From the NCBI GenBank assembly GCA_964621185.1, contig CAZULM010000028.1:10470-74469 (forward strand): DNA of 64,000 nt, written 5' to 3'. Under the pieces are notes generated by a model, which saw nothing but the letters and a program-made list of their open reading frames with translations, had not been told where the DNA came from and made no database searches. The DNA is from M3007 sp964621185 (GTDB lineage Bacteria > Bacteroidota > Bacteroidia > Chitinophagales > Saprospiraceae). Shown here piece after piece: positions 27,739-36,314 of this stretch (its first letter is position 1; each line of letters opens with the position of its first letter). The position numbers and the translations under genes were made by a program.

Positions 27739-28845
27739 ATGAAAAACTTACCTTTCTTCCTTTTCTTAGCCATCTTGCTCCCCGGGTGCATGGAGTACGG
27801 CCCCAAATCCTTACTGAAGAGCAGCCCATACGACTCGGAATTCAATGCCAATGTGAAACGGCTTTCAGGCAAAAAGCAAAAGGAAAAACACATCCTCAAG
27901 TTAGAAAAAGCTTATCAATTGGCCCAAAAAGCCGATTTGCTTTCAACCGACTCGATGCTCAACCTGGAAAACCCCGACCGGTGGCTGTATGTGAACGCCT
28001 ACCACCGAAGGCTACAAGGCCGCCAGCAAAAGGTGTTGGAAATGTTGCCACTGGAAAGCAAAAACGGGTACAAGCCGGATTTCCTGTTCATCGACAACAT
28101 AGCGGAACGGGAAGCGGCGAGCAGGCAGGCCGCTGCCAGCTTTTTGTACCAAAAGGGAACCGGGTTGTTGGCAGCCGGAACACATGCGAAAGCACGGGAA
28201 GCTTATACGACATTGCTCAACCTGAAAAACAACTATTACCCGGTATGGGAGAACTCGGCAGCACTGATAGACAGCGCTGCCGTGGCTGGGGTGGAGCATA
28301 TCTTATTAGATGGCGTTTGCAGCCCAGGTTTTAATATTGGCAACAAATGGCAAAAATTTTATTCCAATGCAGGCGACTACCCCAAGTTTGACGTCATCAT
28401 CAAAAGCCATTCTTTGAATGTAAGTGTCGGCTTCGATAATATCCATACCACCAGCTATACCGAATCCAAAGATATCGAGGTAGGCTATACCGAGAAAAAA
28501 GACAGTAATGGCGTGGTGATTGAGCGCTCTGCCATCTATGAGAAAATATCTGCCACCGTAACCGAAACAACCATCGAGAAAAATGCTTCCGGGCAAGTAT
28601 TTGTTGAGGTGCTCGACGGAATCAGCAGAAAATCAATCTATTCCACCGTGCTTTTTGCCAGCACCACATTCAGTGACAAATCAGTCCAAGTTTCTGGTGA
28701 CCGGAGGGCATTGCGGTCTTGCGTCATGGAAACCGCTGGGACATTAACGCCCCCTTCCTATTGGTCAATGGAAGAAAAAGTGGTGGATGCGCTTAATTTT
28801 GATTTTCGCTGCCTTGCCGTCAGCAGGTTTTGGTCTGACAGGTAG
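27739..28845 (+). CDS. Lipoprotein of unknown function
   Basis: The 368-residue protein starts with a lipoprotein signal peptide (MKNLPFFLFLAILLPGC, lipobox LPGC), so it should be anchored in the envelope. Residues about 40-190 are helical and resemble a tetratricopeptide-type repeat region (LEKAYQLAQKADLL, AREAYTTLLNLKNNYYPVWEN). The C-terminal half is beta-rich, with regular charged strands (SKDIEVGYTEKKDSNGVV, IYEKISATVTETTIEK). The upstream in-frame codons to 27700 do not add a better signal peptide. No family is recognised. It stands alone between paaZ and a convergent gene. Confidence 0.72.
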   Translation: MKNLPFFLFLAILLPGCMEYGPKSLLKSSPYDSEFNANVKRLSGKKQKEKHILKLEKAYQLAQKADLLSTDSMLNLENPDRWLYVNAYHRRLQGRQQKVLEMLPLESKNGYKPDFLFIDNIAEREAASRQAAASFLYQKGTGLLAAGTHAKAREAYTTLLNLKNNYYPVWENSAALIDSAAVAGVEHILLDGVCSPGFNIGNKWQKFYSNAGDYPKFDVIIKSHSLNVSVGFDNIHTTSYTESKDIEVGYTEKKDSNGVVIERSAIYEKISATVTETTIEKNASGQVFVEVLDGISRKSIYSTVLFASTTFSDKSVQVSGDRRALRSCVMETAGTLTPPSYWSMEEKVVDALNFDFRCLAVSRFWSDR

Positions 28846-28871
28846 GCAGCCTTATAGCGATTCCCTTCCGC

Positions 28872-30302
28872 TCACTTCAAAAACTCTCCAATCGGGCTAT
28901 CCCGCCGCAAAAACGGCTTCATGGCATCATAGGGCACAAAAATCGTCTGCCGGCCGTATTGCGGGTGAAAGAGCGTACTCATTTCAAATCCTTCGCGGCG
29001 GATGAGGAGCAGGGGGAAACCTTCTTTGCTGAGCCATTCACGGTATTTAGGGTCGTTGGCAAATGCCGCGAGTTTGGGCATTTCTTTTGCCGCATGCTCG
29101 CTGAACCAGCTTTTGTAGTTGAAGGTTTTTTGGAACAAGTCGTCTATGACAACCTGTTTACCGGTTTTCAGGTCGAAATTGTAGGCAATGCCCTGGGCTT
29201 TGTCGTTCCAGGTATCGGCAAAGGTGATGTACCCGGTGAACAGGTTGTCGGTCCAACAACCGATCTCTGGCCAGGCGCTGGCGCGCTGCGCGTTCCGGTT
29301 GGCGGCCGTCAGGGGCATTTTTTTTGCGGAAAAAGTTGATTTACAGCGCTCCACCCAGGCGTTTACCTGGTCGTCGAGCCAGGTGTTGCAGGAGGCGCAG
29401 GGGGTGCGGGGGTAGAGTACGTCGTAGGCGGAGGCATAGTCGGCGTATTCGTAGCAGCCGAGCAGGAAGTGGTCTTTTAGGACAAACTTGAACTGTCGCC
29501 GCTCACCGCTACCGGTCCAGTTGCAGTCGGTGTTCTGCCCTGGCTTGAGGTTGCCGGACAGCATGGCCACCAGCCGGTCTTCTTTTCCCAGGGCCTCCAT
29601 TTCATAGCTGCCATCGGCTTTCAGCTCTCCTTTCAGTTTATAGGTTCGGCCATTGTCGGCTTCTACCCATAGAAAACCTTCCAGCGCTCCGTTCTGGGCG
29701 CGCACGACCACCATATCGGCACGTGCGTTGTTGTAGCGGGTGATATAACGGCTGCTCCATTTGTTGTCGCTGCAGTTGAGGGTTGCGGAGCTGCCCGGCG
29801 GCATTTCATCCGCTTCCAGCTTGCTGCCGATGGTATTGGCGGCGTTCGTCCACTCTGCTTCGAGGCGTCGGCCCTGGATGGAGCCCGTGAGCATGCCCGT
29901 TTTTGCCCTGGCCATATCATACTCCTCCAGTTTAAGGCTGGTGGAATCGAGGGTGCCCTGGAGCCGGAAGCGGGTGCGGCTTTTGGCGTAGGTGAGGTAG
30001 CCCCGGCAGTTTTTCCCGTCGAAGCCAAGGTTTACATCAACGGTTGCCCCGTCGTCCATGCGGCCTTTGAAGAGGCGCGCCCATTTGATGGCGGCGGGGT
30101 TTTCAAAAAGTTTGAGGATGGCAGTATCTTTTACCGCGATATTGCCTGGCTTTGCCGGTGCCGTGGCCGCCGGTTTCGCCGGACTTGCGTTCGTCGCGGC
30201 GGGTTTTGTTTTTTGTGCAAAGGTCAAGGCAGGCATAAGGCATACTGCCAATAAGGCGGCTTTGAGCCTGTTCGCTGTTGGGGTGTTTTTTCGTTGAGGC
30301 AT
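28872..30302 (-). CDS. Secreted/periplasmic protein with C-terminal DUF3298/RsiV-like domain
   Basis: The 476-residue product has a signal peptide (LLAVCLMPALTFAQ) when started at the ATG at 30302; the 28 residues upstream would bury it and are rejected. A linker rich in Ala, Pro and Lys follows, then a beta-rich middle region of repeated 'KGxL...GSYEMEALGKEDRLVAML' type segments. The C-terminal 150 residues contain NFDLKTGKQVVIDDLFQKTF and end with PYDAMKPFLRRDSPIGEFL. That arrangement resembles the DUF3298 domain of RsiV and related periplasmic proteins, which is known for RsiV to bind lysozyme. The domain call is moderate; no sigma-factor gene is adjacent. Confidence 0.62.
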   Translation of the reverse strand: MPQRKNTPTANRLKAALLAVCLMPALTFAQKTKPAATNASPAKPAATAPAKPGNIAVKDTAILKLFENPAAIKWARLFKGRMDDGATVDVNLGFDGKNCRGYLTYAKSRTRFRLQGTLDSTSLKLEEYDMARAKTGMLTGSIQGRRLEAEWTNAANTIGSKLEADEMPPGSSATLNCSDNKWSSRYITRYNNARADMVVVRAQNGALEGFLWVEADNGRTYKLKGELKADGSYEMEALGKEDRLVAMLSGNLKPGQNTDCNWTGSGERRQFKFVLKDHFLLGCYEYADYASAYDVLYPRTPCASCNTWLDDQVNAWVERCKSTFSAKKMPLTAANRNAQRASAWPEIGCWTDNLFTGYITFADTWNDKAQGIAYNFDLKTGKQVVIDDLFQKTFNYKSWFSEHAAKEMPKLAAFANDPKYREWLSKEGFPLLLIRREGFEMSTLFHPQYGRQTIFVPYDAMKPFLRRDSPIGEFLK

Positions 30303-30401
30303 GGAGTAAGAATAGGAAAAAATGCTCACGGCGTTGCAATTTAGCAATTTAGTTGATCGATTAGTTGTTTTGGCAGGTTGCGGCAATTGGGGGAAAAGAG
30401 C

Positions 30402-31262
30402 CTATCTCCTACTGCCCCACACCATCCGATCGGCTCCTGACAGATCATGTTGGAGTTGTACATCCGTGAAACCTTTTTCACGGAGCAGGCATGCTACATC
30501 CGTTGCGTTGAATTCATTGCATTCGAAAAACAGCATCCCGTTCGGTTTGAGTTTTTTTAGGGCAAAATCACCGATTACCCGGTAAAAGAGCAAAGGGTCT
30601 TCGGCTTCCACGAACAGCGCCAAGGAAGGCTCATGGGCTTGAACGTGCTGGGGGAGAAGATGTTTTTCTGTTAAGGGAATATAAGGCGGATTGCTGGCCA
30701 CAACGTCGAAATCGGGAAGGTTATCCCAGGCTTCCCTGTTCAGGATGTCGCCCTGTAACAGGTGGACTTCGCTGGCGTCGCGGCCCAGGATATTTTCCGC
30801 GTTCTCCAGGGCCACAGCAAGTGCCTCCCGGCTTTTCTCCATCCCATAGAGCTGAAGTTTGGGCCATTTTTTCTTAAGGGAAAGGCCGATGCAACCGCTG
30901 CCCAAGCCTATGTCCAACAATACAGGGTACGCATTGTCCTGGCTTTTCAAATGGTTCAATATTTCAGCTACCAGTTCTTCTGTCTCCTGGCGCGGTATCA
31001 GCACAGCCGACGTTACTTTGAACTTCAAGCCAAAAAAATCGGCTTCGCCCAGCACATATTGAACTGGCTCTCCGCTGTAGAGCCTGCTGCAAATGGCTTC
31101 AAACCTGTTCGACGCTTCCGTGCCCAAGTCACGGTCGGGGCCCGCTGGCATATACCGAAAGGCATCTTCCATCACGATCCGGGCGATGCTGGCGGCCTCC
31201 CTTTTTCCGTAACGCGCGGTCAGGCTTCGCGTTAGCTGTGCTTCTGCTTCAGCGCAGGTCAT
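30402..31262 (-). CDS. prmC: Peptide chain release factor N5-glutamine methyltransferase
   Basis: This 286-residue S-adenosylmethionine-dependent enzyme methylates the glutamine of the GGQ motif in release factors RF1 and RF2. The N-terminal helical domain is followed by the methyltransferase fold, with motif I LLDIGLGSGCIGLSL and the diagnostic catalytic motif NPPYIPL (preceded by DVVAS). The preceding segment VLGEADFFGLKFKVTSAVLI is typical of PrmC. It is followed downstream on the opposite side by no partner; upstream, the histidine kinase gene ends 30 bases away, suggesting a shared transcript. Length is normal for the family. Confidence 0.94.
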   Translation of the reverse strand: MTCAEAEAQLTRSLTARYGKREAASIARIVMEDAFRYMPAGPDRDLGTEASNRFEAICSRLYSGEPVQYVLGEADFFGLKFKVTSAVLIPRQETEELVAEILNHLKSQDNAYPVLLDIGLGSGCIGLSLKKKWPKLQLYGMEKSREALAVALENAENILGRDASEVHLLQGDILNREAWDNLPDFDVVASNPPYIPLTEKHLLPQHVQAHEPSLALFVEAEDPLLFYRVIGDFALKKLKPNGMLFFECNEFNATDVACLLREKGFTDVQLQHDLSGADRMVWGSRR

Positions 31263-31292
31263 AGTAGATATTGTAGGCAGGTTTGCCCTGCA

Positions 31293-32282
31293 TTAGATGT
31301 CGATGGTGAAAACGGTGCCGTGGGGCTGGTTGTCGCTTACTTTGATGCTTCCCTGGTGGGCTTTCAGCACCTGGCTGACGATGAACAGGCCAAGCCCGGT
31401 GCCGGTGCTGTTCCGTGTATCTTCATTGCCCAGGCGGTAGAATTTCTCAAAAACGAGCGCTTTCTCGCTATCGGGTATGCCTGGGCCCAGGTCCGCGATT
31501 TTCAGTTGGTGCCTGCCCTCGGCCAATGTTGCCGAAAACTCGATCTTTGATCCGGCGGGCGCGTATTTCACGGCATTCTCCAACAGGTTTTTTATCACGG
31601 CCACCATGCCCGAGCGGTCAGCCAACAGCGGCGGCAAACTTTCTGGCGCCTGGATCTGTATGCTGGCTTCCGGGAACCGCACGCGCAGCGCGTCGGCGCA
31701 ATCGCGGGCCACTTCCCGCAAATCCAGCGGCTCCGGCACAGGTTGCCACTGATCTTCGAGCCTGGCGGCGAGCAGTAGGTCTTCCACCAGGGCCTGCAGG
31801 CGGTCGGCATCTTTGAGCCCGTTGCCGAGCATTTGGGCGCGTTGGGCATCGTTGAGGTTGCGCTTGGTCAAGGTTTCGATCACCAAGCGCAGGGACGCGA
31901 TGGGCGACTTGAGCTCGTGGGTGATGCTGAGCAAGAAATTGCGCCGCTGGCGGGCTAAGCTCACTTCCCGGCTGGCGCTGCGGTTGATGACCCAAAGGCC
32001 AAAAGCGAGGCAAATGGTGAAGAACAGCCCTTCCGCCACCACCATGCGCCGGCCGCTTCGCCAGGTCTTCTCAATCTTGGCATATTCTGCGGTCCCTTCT
32101 AATTGGGTCATGTTCAGTCCGCTGTTCCTGTCCGAAAACTTTCGCTCCAACATCTGTTTCTCGATGGCGAACAAGCGCTCGTTTTGTTTCCACAGGTGAA
32201 ACGACCACCAGCCGAAAGCCAATATCATGTACCCGATCACGAAATGGGACAAGCGGGTTATGGATATCTTATTGAAGAACAT
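31293..32282 (-). CDS. Membrane sensor histidine kinase
   Basis: The 329-residue kinase has two membrane segments (about residues 10-30 and 82-102) enclosing a short periplasmic loop of about 50 residues. The HisKA dimerisation domain carries the H-box SITHELKSPIASLRL (phosphorylated His near 146). The ATPase domain has N-box NLLENAVKYAP, G1 LGPGIPDSEK, F-box FEKFYRLG and G2 GTGLGLFIV. There is no adjacent response regulator, so it is an orphan in this window. It starts four bases after the stop of the protease gene and is likely co-transcribed with it and with prmC. The stimulus is unknown. Confidence 0.92.
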   Translation of the reverse strand: MFFNKISITRLSHFVIGYMILAFGWWSFHLWKQNERLFAIEKQMLERKFSDRNSGLNMTQLEGTAEYAKIEKTWRSGRRMVVAEGLFFTICLAFGLWVINRSASREVSLARQRRNFLLSITHELKSPIASLRLVIETLTKRNLNDAQRAQMLGNGLKDADRLQALVEDLLLAARLEDQWQPVPEPLDLREVARDCADALRVRFPEASIQIQAPESLPPLLADRSGMVAVIKNLLENAVKYAPAGSKIEFSATLAEGRHQLKIADLGPGIPDSEKALVFEKFYRLGNEDTRNSTGTGLGLFIVSQVLKAHQGSIKVSDNQPHGTVFTIDI

Positions 32283-32285
32283 GCC

Positions 32286-32936
32286 TTACCTCCTTCTAAA
32301 GATGGCGCTCAAATTCCACCAGAAAAGCAGCCCCGCGAAAGCCAGCCATAGGTACATCCAGACTTGTGCCGGGAAAATGCCCACCACTTCTTCGTACATG
32401 GCCAGATCGCTCTGGGGCCCTACATTGAAATCCTGGATGATGTACAGCACTGCTGCCACACCGAGAAAGATCAGCACATCCTGGTCCCAATTTGTCCTCC
32501 TTGCAATAAAAATCAAGACAAAAGCGAAGGCGAACAAAATTGCCGTGCTTTCAAAAGATTCGAACCATACGATGCCCGCCAATGCCATGATGGCGCCGAG
32601 GGTCATCAAGGTCGCCTGGGTGAGCGCTTTGTGCCTCACCCCGATGCGGAAAAGCAGGTTGCCAAAAATTGCGCTGCCCATGTAGCCGCCCATCAGGATC
32701 ACGCCCGGGCTTCCGCCCCGAGATACCGTGTAGCCGCTGCCATCGGGGTTTATCTGCATCGCTTCCACGCCGCCGCCTGTGAGGATAGCGCCCATGGCAT
32801 GGCCAAATTCGTGCAGGAAAGTCACCAACAAGGTGACCGGGTACAGCACCAGGGCCCCGAAAGAACCGCCCAGGAACTTCAAGATGCCGTACCCGACCAC
32901 CATTGCCAGCACTCTAAAATGCAGTTGTCGGGTCAT
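32286..32936 (-). CDS. M50-like membrane zinc protease
   Basis: The 216-residue protein is strongly hydrophobic with about six membrane segments. It contains the zinc-binding motif HEFGH within LVTFLHEFGHAMGAILTGG, the mark of site-2-protease and M50B-type metalloproteases. The ATG at 32936 lies one base from the stop of the FKBP gene; the longer frame to 32972 would overlap that gene. A second metal ligand of the NPDG type is only weakly matched (NPDGSG near residue 78), so the active site is not fully shown. It precedes the histidine kinase by three bases, which may link membrane proteolysis with signalling, but that is inference. Confidence 0.78.
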   Translation of the reverse strand: MTRQLHFRVLAMVVGYGILKFLGGSFGALVLYPVTLLVTFLHEFGHAMGAILTGGGVEAMQINPDGSGYTVSRGGSPGVILMGGYMGSAIFGNLLFRIGVRHKALTQATLMTLGAIMALAGIVWFESFESTAILFAFAFVLIFIARRTNWDQDVLIFLGVAAVLYIIQDFNVGPQSDLAMYEEVVGIFPAQVWMYLWLAFAGLLFWWNLSAIFRRR

Positions 32937-32937
32937 G

Positions 32938-34071
32938 TTATTTTTTCGTGACCTTAAACAATTCAACCTCAAAGATTAAGGTAGCGCCCGGTGGGATGCC
33001 TGCGCCTGGGCTGTTGTTGCCATATGCAAGGTCAGAAGGGATGAAAAACTTGAACTTGTCGCCCTCTTTCATCAATTGAAGGCCTTCCGTCCAGCCGCGA
33101 ATCACCTGGTTGAGGCCAAAGGTGATGGTCTCGCCGCGCTGTACCGAGCTGTCGAACACCTTGCCGTTGATGAGGGTGCCGTGGTAATGCACCTCTACCT
33201 GGTCGGTCGGGCCGGGCGACACCGTGCCTTCGCCTTTTTTCAGCACTTCGTATTGCAGGCCGCTGGCAGTGGTCATTACCCCTGCGCGCTTTTTGTTCTC
33301 GGCGAGGAATGCCTGGCCCAGCGCTTTGTCGTTGCCCGCCGGCTGGGCTTGCCCGTGATTGTGACCGTCGTCGGCGCTGTGCACCTCGTTATCGATGATC
33401 TTGAAAAGCTCTACTTCAAAGATCAGCGTCGAGAAGCCTTTGATGATGGAGCCACGGGCTTGCTCGCCATAAGCCAGGTTGTAGGGGATAAAGAACCGGA
33501 ACTTGTCGCCGACTTTCATGTGCTGCAAGCCTTCGGTCCAGCCCGGGATCACCTGGTTGAGGCCGAAGGTAGCGGTCTGGCCGCGTTTCACGGAGCTGTC
33601 GAACACCTGCCCGTCGATAAGCAGGCCCGTGTAGTGCACCTCTACCTTGTCGGTAGCCTTGGGGCTTTCCGTGCCATTGCCGCGGCTGATCACTTCATAT
33701 TGCAAGCCGCTGGCGGTGGTGACCACCCCTGCCCGCTTCTTGTTCGTTTCCAGAAACGCGATGTTGTCGTCTTTCCAGCGGGCCTCGGCGCGCGGGTTGG
33801 AGACATTGGTACTGTATTCACTGAAACACTCCGTGGCCTTTTCTGGTGTGAGTTTTGCTGCCGTGCCGTCCAGCGCAGCGCGCAAGCCTGCAATGAACAG
33901 GTCAATGTTCAGGTCTTTGTCCATCACCCGTTTGAGCGAGCTGGCGAAGTTGAAACCATAAGCATAGTTGACGCTGTCAACAGCGGTTTTCAGTTCTACC
34001 GGTTTGGCTTTTTGGGCGAACAGCCCGGTTGCGGCCAATGCCAGCACAAACAGCATTATTGATTTTTTCAT
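32938..34071 (-). CDS. Periplasmic FKBP-type peptidyl-prolyl isomerase with two tandem FKBP domains
   Basis: The 377-residue protein has a signal peptide (LALAATGLFAQ) and an FKBP N-terminal dimerisation-like helical domain (about 25-110). Two FKBP catalytic domains of about 110 residues each follow, separated by a His/Asp-rich linker (HSADDGHNHGQAQ). Both domains carry VEVHYTG/HG, VFDSSV and the hydrophobic core GLNQVI.GWTEGLQ.M. The second adds the family end PPGATLIFEVELF, whereas the first has KGFSTLIFEVELF. The near-identical stretches before each domain (KKRAGVxTTASGLQYEV) indicate an internal duplication. It should assist folding of exported proteins. The downstream protease gene begins within two bases of its stop. 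Confidence 0.93.
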   Translation of the reverse strand: MKKSIMLFVLALAATGLFAQKAKPVELKTAVDSVNYAYGFNFASSLKRVMDKDLNIDLFIAGLRAALDGTAAKLTPEKATECFSEYSTNVSNPRAEARWKDDNIAFLETNKKRAGVVTTASGLQYEVISRGNGTESPKATDKVEVHYTGLLIDGQVFDSSVKRGQTATFGLNQVIPGWTEGLQHMKVGDKFRFFIPYNLAYGEQARGSIIKGFSTLIFEVELFKIIDNEVHSADDGHNHGQAQPAGNDKALGQAFLAENKKRAGVMTTASGLQYEVLKKGEGTVSPGPTDQVEVHYHGTLINGKVFDSSVQRGETITFGLNQVIRGWTEGLQLMKEGDKFKFFIPSDLAYGNNSPGAGIPPGATLIFEVELFKVTKK

Positions 34072-34115
34072 AGTTGAAAATGCGTGGTTGGTAAAGAATG
34101 AAGGTTCTACTGGGC

Positions 34116-36275
34116 TTACATTTTAAAAACGGCATCGTCAATGCCTTCGTTGACCTTGGCGCTGGTAAAGGTGATGGTGAGCGGCACCGGGAAAACACCG
34201 CTGACACTGACCACCATCGGGAACAGGACACCCCCTGCCGGCTTGTAGTCCTTGTAATCGGTTGTCTGCACGGTCGGGTTGCCATCCATGCCTTTCCCGC
34301 TGCTCACCTCGCGCAGGAGGAGGCTGGTTTTCATGTCGAAGTACTGGGTGAATTTTTTGCCGTCGGGGCGGGTCACTTCGAGGATATAGGCGTCGTTGCC
34401 GTCAATATCTTCGATGCCTTTCAACTCGGCCTTGTATCCTTCGGCCTTGTAAACGGCCTCTTTGACCATGTAGGCTTGCTCCTTTGCATCGCCCAGGTCT
34501 TCACCTTCCAGTTCGATGCTTTGTCCCATGCCGGAATTGGTTCCCTTTCCATCTGCATAAGTCTGTTTGCTCATCACCTGGCCGTTCATGGAAGTTTCCA
34601 CGGCCATTTTGGTGCCGCCCTTTTTCCACGACTTGATGTCGAACGACGGGCCGCGCATCTGCATGGTGGCATCCATTTGCAGGTCTTTCAGCGCAGCGAT
34701 TTTTTCAAGCCCGCCGATAGCGTTTATGTAGTCGTTCAATACTTGGTCGGCGGTCAAGCCGGGTGGAAGGGCTTTGTTGCTGATGGTGACAGGGTTGCCG
34801 AAAGCATCGAAGTGGTTGATTTTCCCTGTAGCGGAAAATGGTTTCAAGCGCTCGGCCACATCGTCGCGGTTGCCCACGACGACGATGTGCGCCCGATCTG
34901 GGTTGATGTACTTTTTCGCCATGGCCTGAACTTCGGCAGGGCTCACGCTTTGCAGGACTTCCAGGTACTTTTCGTAGTAATCGGCGGGCAGCTTGTAGCG
35001 GGCGGTGTTGAGGGCGAAGCTGGCAACCGTGCCTGGCTCTTCCAAGTTCTGGGAGAATTGGCCGGCGATCACGTTTTTGACGACTTGAAGCTCATCTTTT
35101 GGCACCAATTCGGCGCTAAGGCGGCGCATTTCTTTGATAAATTCGGTGAGGCTGCTATCAGTCACTGCGTTGCGCACGCTGGCCGAGCCGGTGAAAGAGC
35201 CGACGAGTTCATCGGGGTTCAGCGAGGTGCGGGCGCCGTAGGTCCAGCCGTGGCCTTCCCGGAGGTTGGCGTTGACGCGGCTGTTGAAGTAGCCGCCGAG
35301 TATGGTGTTGGTGACGCGGGCGCGGATCACGTCCTGGTTGCCAGGCTGCAGGTCCACGGGGTAGGTGATGTTGATGACAGACTGGACTGCTCCGGGTTTG
35401 TGCACAAAATCGACCACCGTTTTTTCAGGTGCGCGCGGGATGCCATACACATGCTTCGGCACATCGCCTTTGGCCCACCTGCCAAAAAACTGACGGGCGT
35501 ATTTTTCTGCCACCTCCTTGGTGATGTCGCCCGTGACGACAAAATAAGAGATGTTGGGCTTGAAGTAGGTTTTGTAATGCGCCTTGATCTGGTCGAGGTT
35601 GATTTTGGCCAAACTGGCCTCGGTCATGATCTCGCCGTAAGGGTGGTCTTTGCCATAGCGCATGATGGATGCCACGTTGCGGGCAATGGCATTGGCATCG
35701 TCTTTCTGGGAAGCCAGATCGCTGGCCGAACGGACTTTAAACTTGTCCAATTCCTCTTGCGGGAATGTGGGGTTCAGCAGCACGTCCGACATGATGGTGA
35801 GCAGCTTGTCGGTATGCTTTTTCAGGCAGGAACCAGTCACGCCATTGGAAGAGGTGAAAAAGGACGCGCCGATGAAGTCGATTTCTGAATTGATCTGGGC
35901 TTTGGTGCGGATATTGGTGCCCGCGCCCAACAGTTGCCCCATCATGCTCACGTAGCCGGCAGCGTCTTTCTCCAGCACGGGGTCGTTGTTGACAAAAATC
36001 TGGAAATTGACCTTGGGCAATTTGTGGTTCTCCACCACGATCACGGTCAGGCCGTTGTCGAGCTTGAACGTTTCGGCTCTCCCGATCTGAATTTTGGGCG
36101 CTTCGCCCGCGGCGGGCGCCTGGGCGCGCACGTTGCCGGTGGGAATGGGTATTTTAGGCGCGGTGCCCATCGACACCGGCGGCATGTTGGTGCCACTGGT
36201 CTTACCGCCTGTTTTGGGCGTACAGGCAATGGCGAGCGCCAATGAAAGTATGGTTAGAAAAAATATGTGCTTCAT
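34116..36275 (-). CDS. M16-family peptidase homologue without the zinc motif, with C-terminal lipoprotein-carrier-like domain
   Basis: The 719-residue lipoprotein (lipobox AIAC) has two M16 domains (about 50-480). The HxxEH zinc motif expected in the first is replaced (SMMGQLLGAGTN), so this is the non-catalytic half of a two-gene M16 pair. It retains the substrate-side features of M16_C domains (GGYFNSRVNANLREGHGWTYG). From about residue 500 a different domain begins (LNDYINAIGGLEKIAALKDL, then beta strands and PDGKKFTQYFD). It resembles the LolA/LolB-like fold often fused to such proteins in Bacteroidota. It lies 39 bases downstream of the catalytic partner. Processing of periplasmic peptides is the likely role. 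Confidence 0.87.
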   Translation of the reverse strand: MKHIFFLTILSLALAIACTPKTGGKTSGTNMPPVSMGTAPKIPIPTGNVRAQAPAAGEAPKIQIGRAETFKLDNGLTVIVVENHKLPKVNFQIFVNNDPVLEKDAAGYVSMMGQLLGAGTNIRTKAQINSEIDFIGASFFTSSNGVTGSCLKKHTDKLLTIMSDVLLNPTFPQEELDKFKVRSASDLASQKDDANAIARNVASIMRYGKDHPYGEIMTEASLAKINLDQIKAHYKTYFKPNISYFVVTGDITKEVAEKYARQFFGRWAKGDVPKHVYGIPRAPEKTVVDFVHKPGAVQSVINITYPVDLQPGNQDVIRARVTNTILGGYFNSRVNANLREGHGWTYGARTSLNPDELVGSFTGSASVRNAVTDSSLTEFIKEMRRLSAELVPKDELQVVKNVIAGQFSQNLEEPGTVASFALNTARYKLPADYYEKYLEVLQSVSPAEVQAMAKKYINPDRAHIVVVGNRDDVAERLKPFSATGKINHFDAFGNPVTISNKALPPGLTADQVLNDYINAIGGLEKIAALKDLQMDATMQMRGPSFDIKSWKKGGTKMAVETSMNGQVMSKQTYADGKGTNSGMGQSIELEGEDLGDAKEQAYMVKEAVYKAEGYKAELKGIEDIDGNDAYILEVTRPDGKKFTQYFDMKTSLLLREVSSGKGMDGNPTVQTTDYKDYKPAGGVLFPMVVSVSGVFPVPLTITFTSAKVNEGIDDAVFKM

Positions 36276-36314
36276 TATGCTGTGAAATTTTTGTTGAGAT
36301 GTTTAGAAATTGGT

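Noticed and set aside
34098..35888. 596-codon plus-strand open frame antisense to the M16 gene
   Set aside because: It mirrors a well-supported coding gene, has low-complexity Gly/Val/His-rich composition typical of antisense shadows, and no family features.
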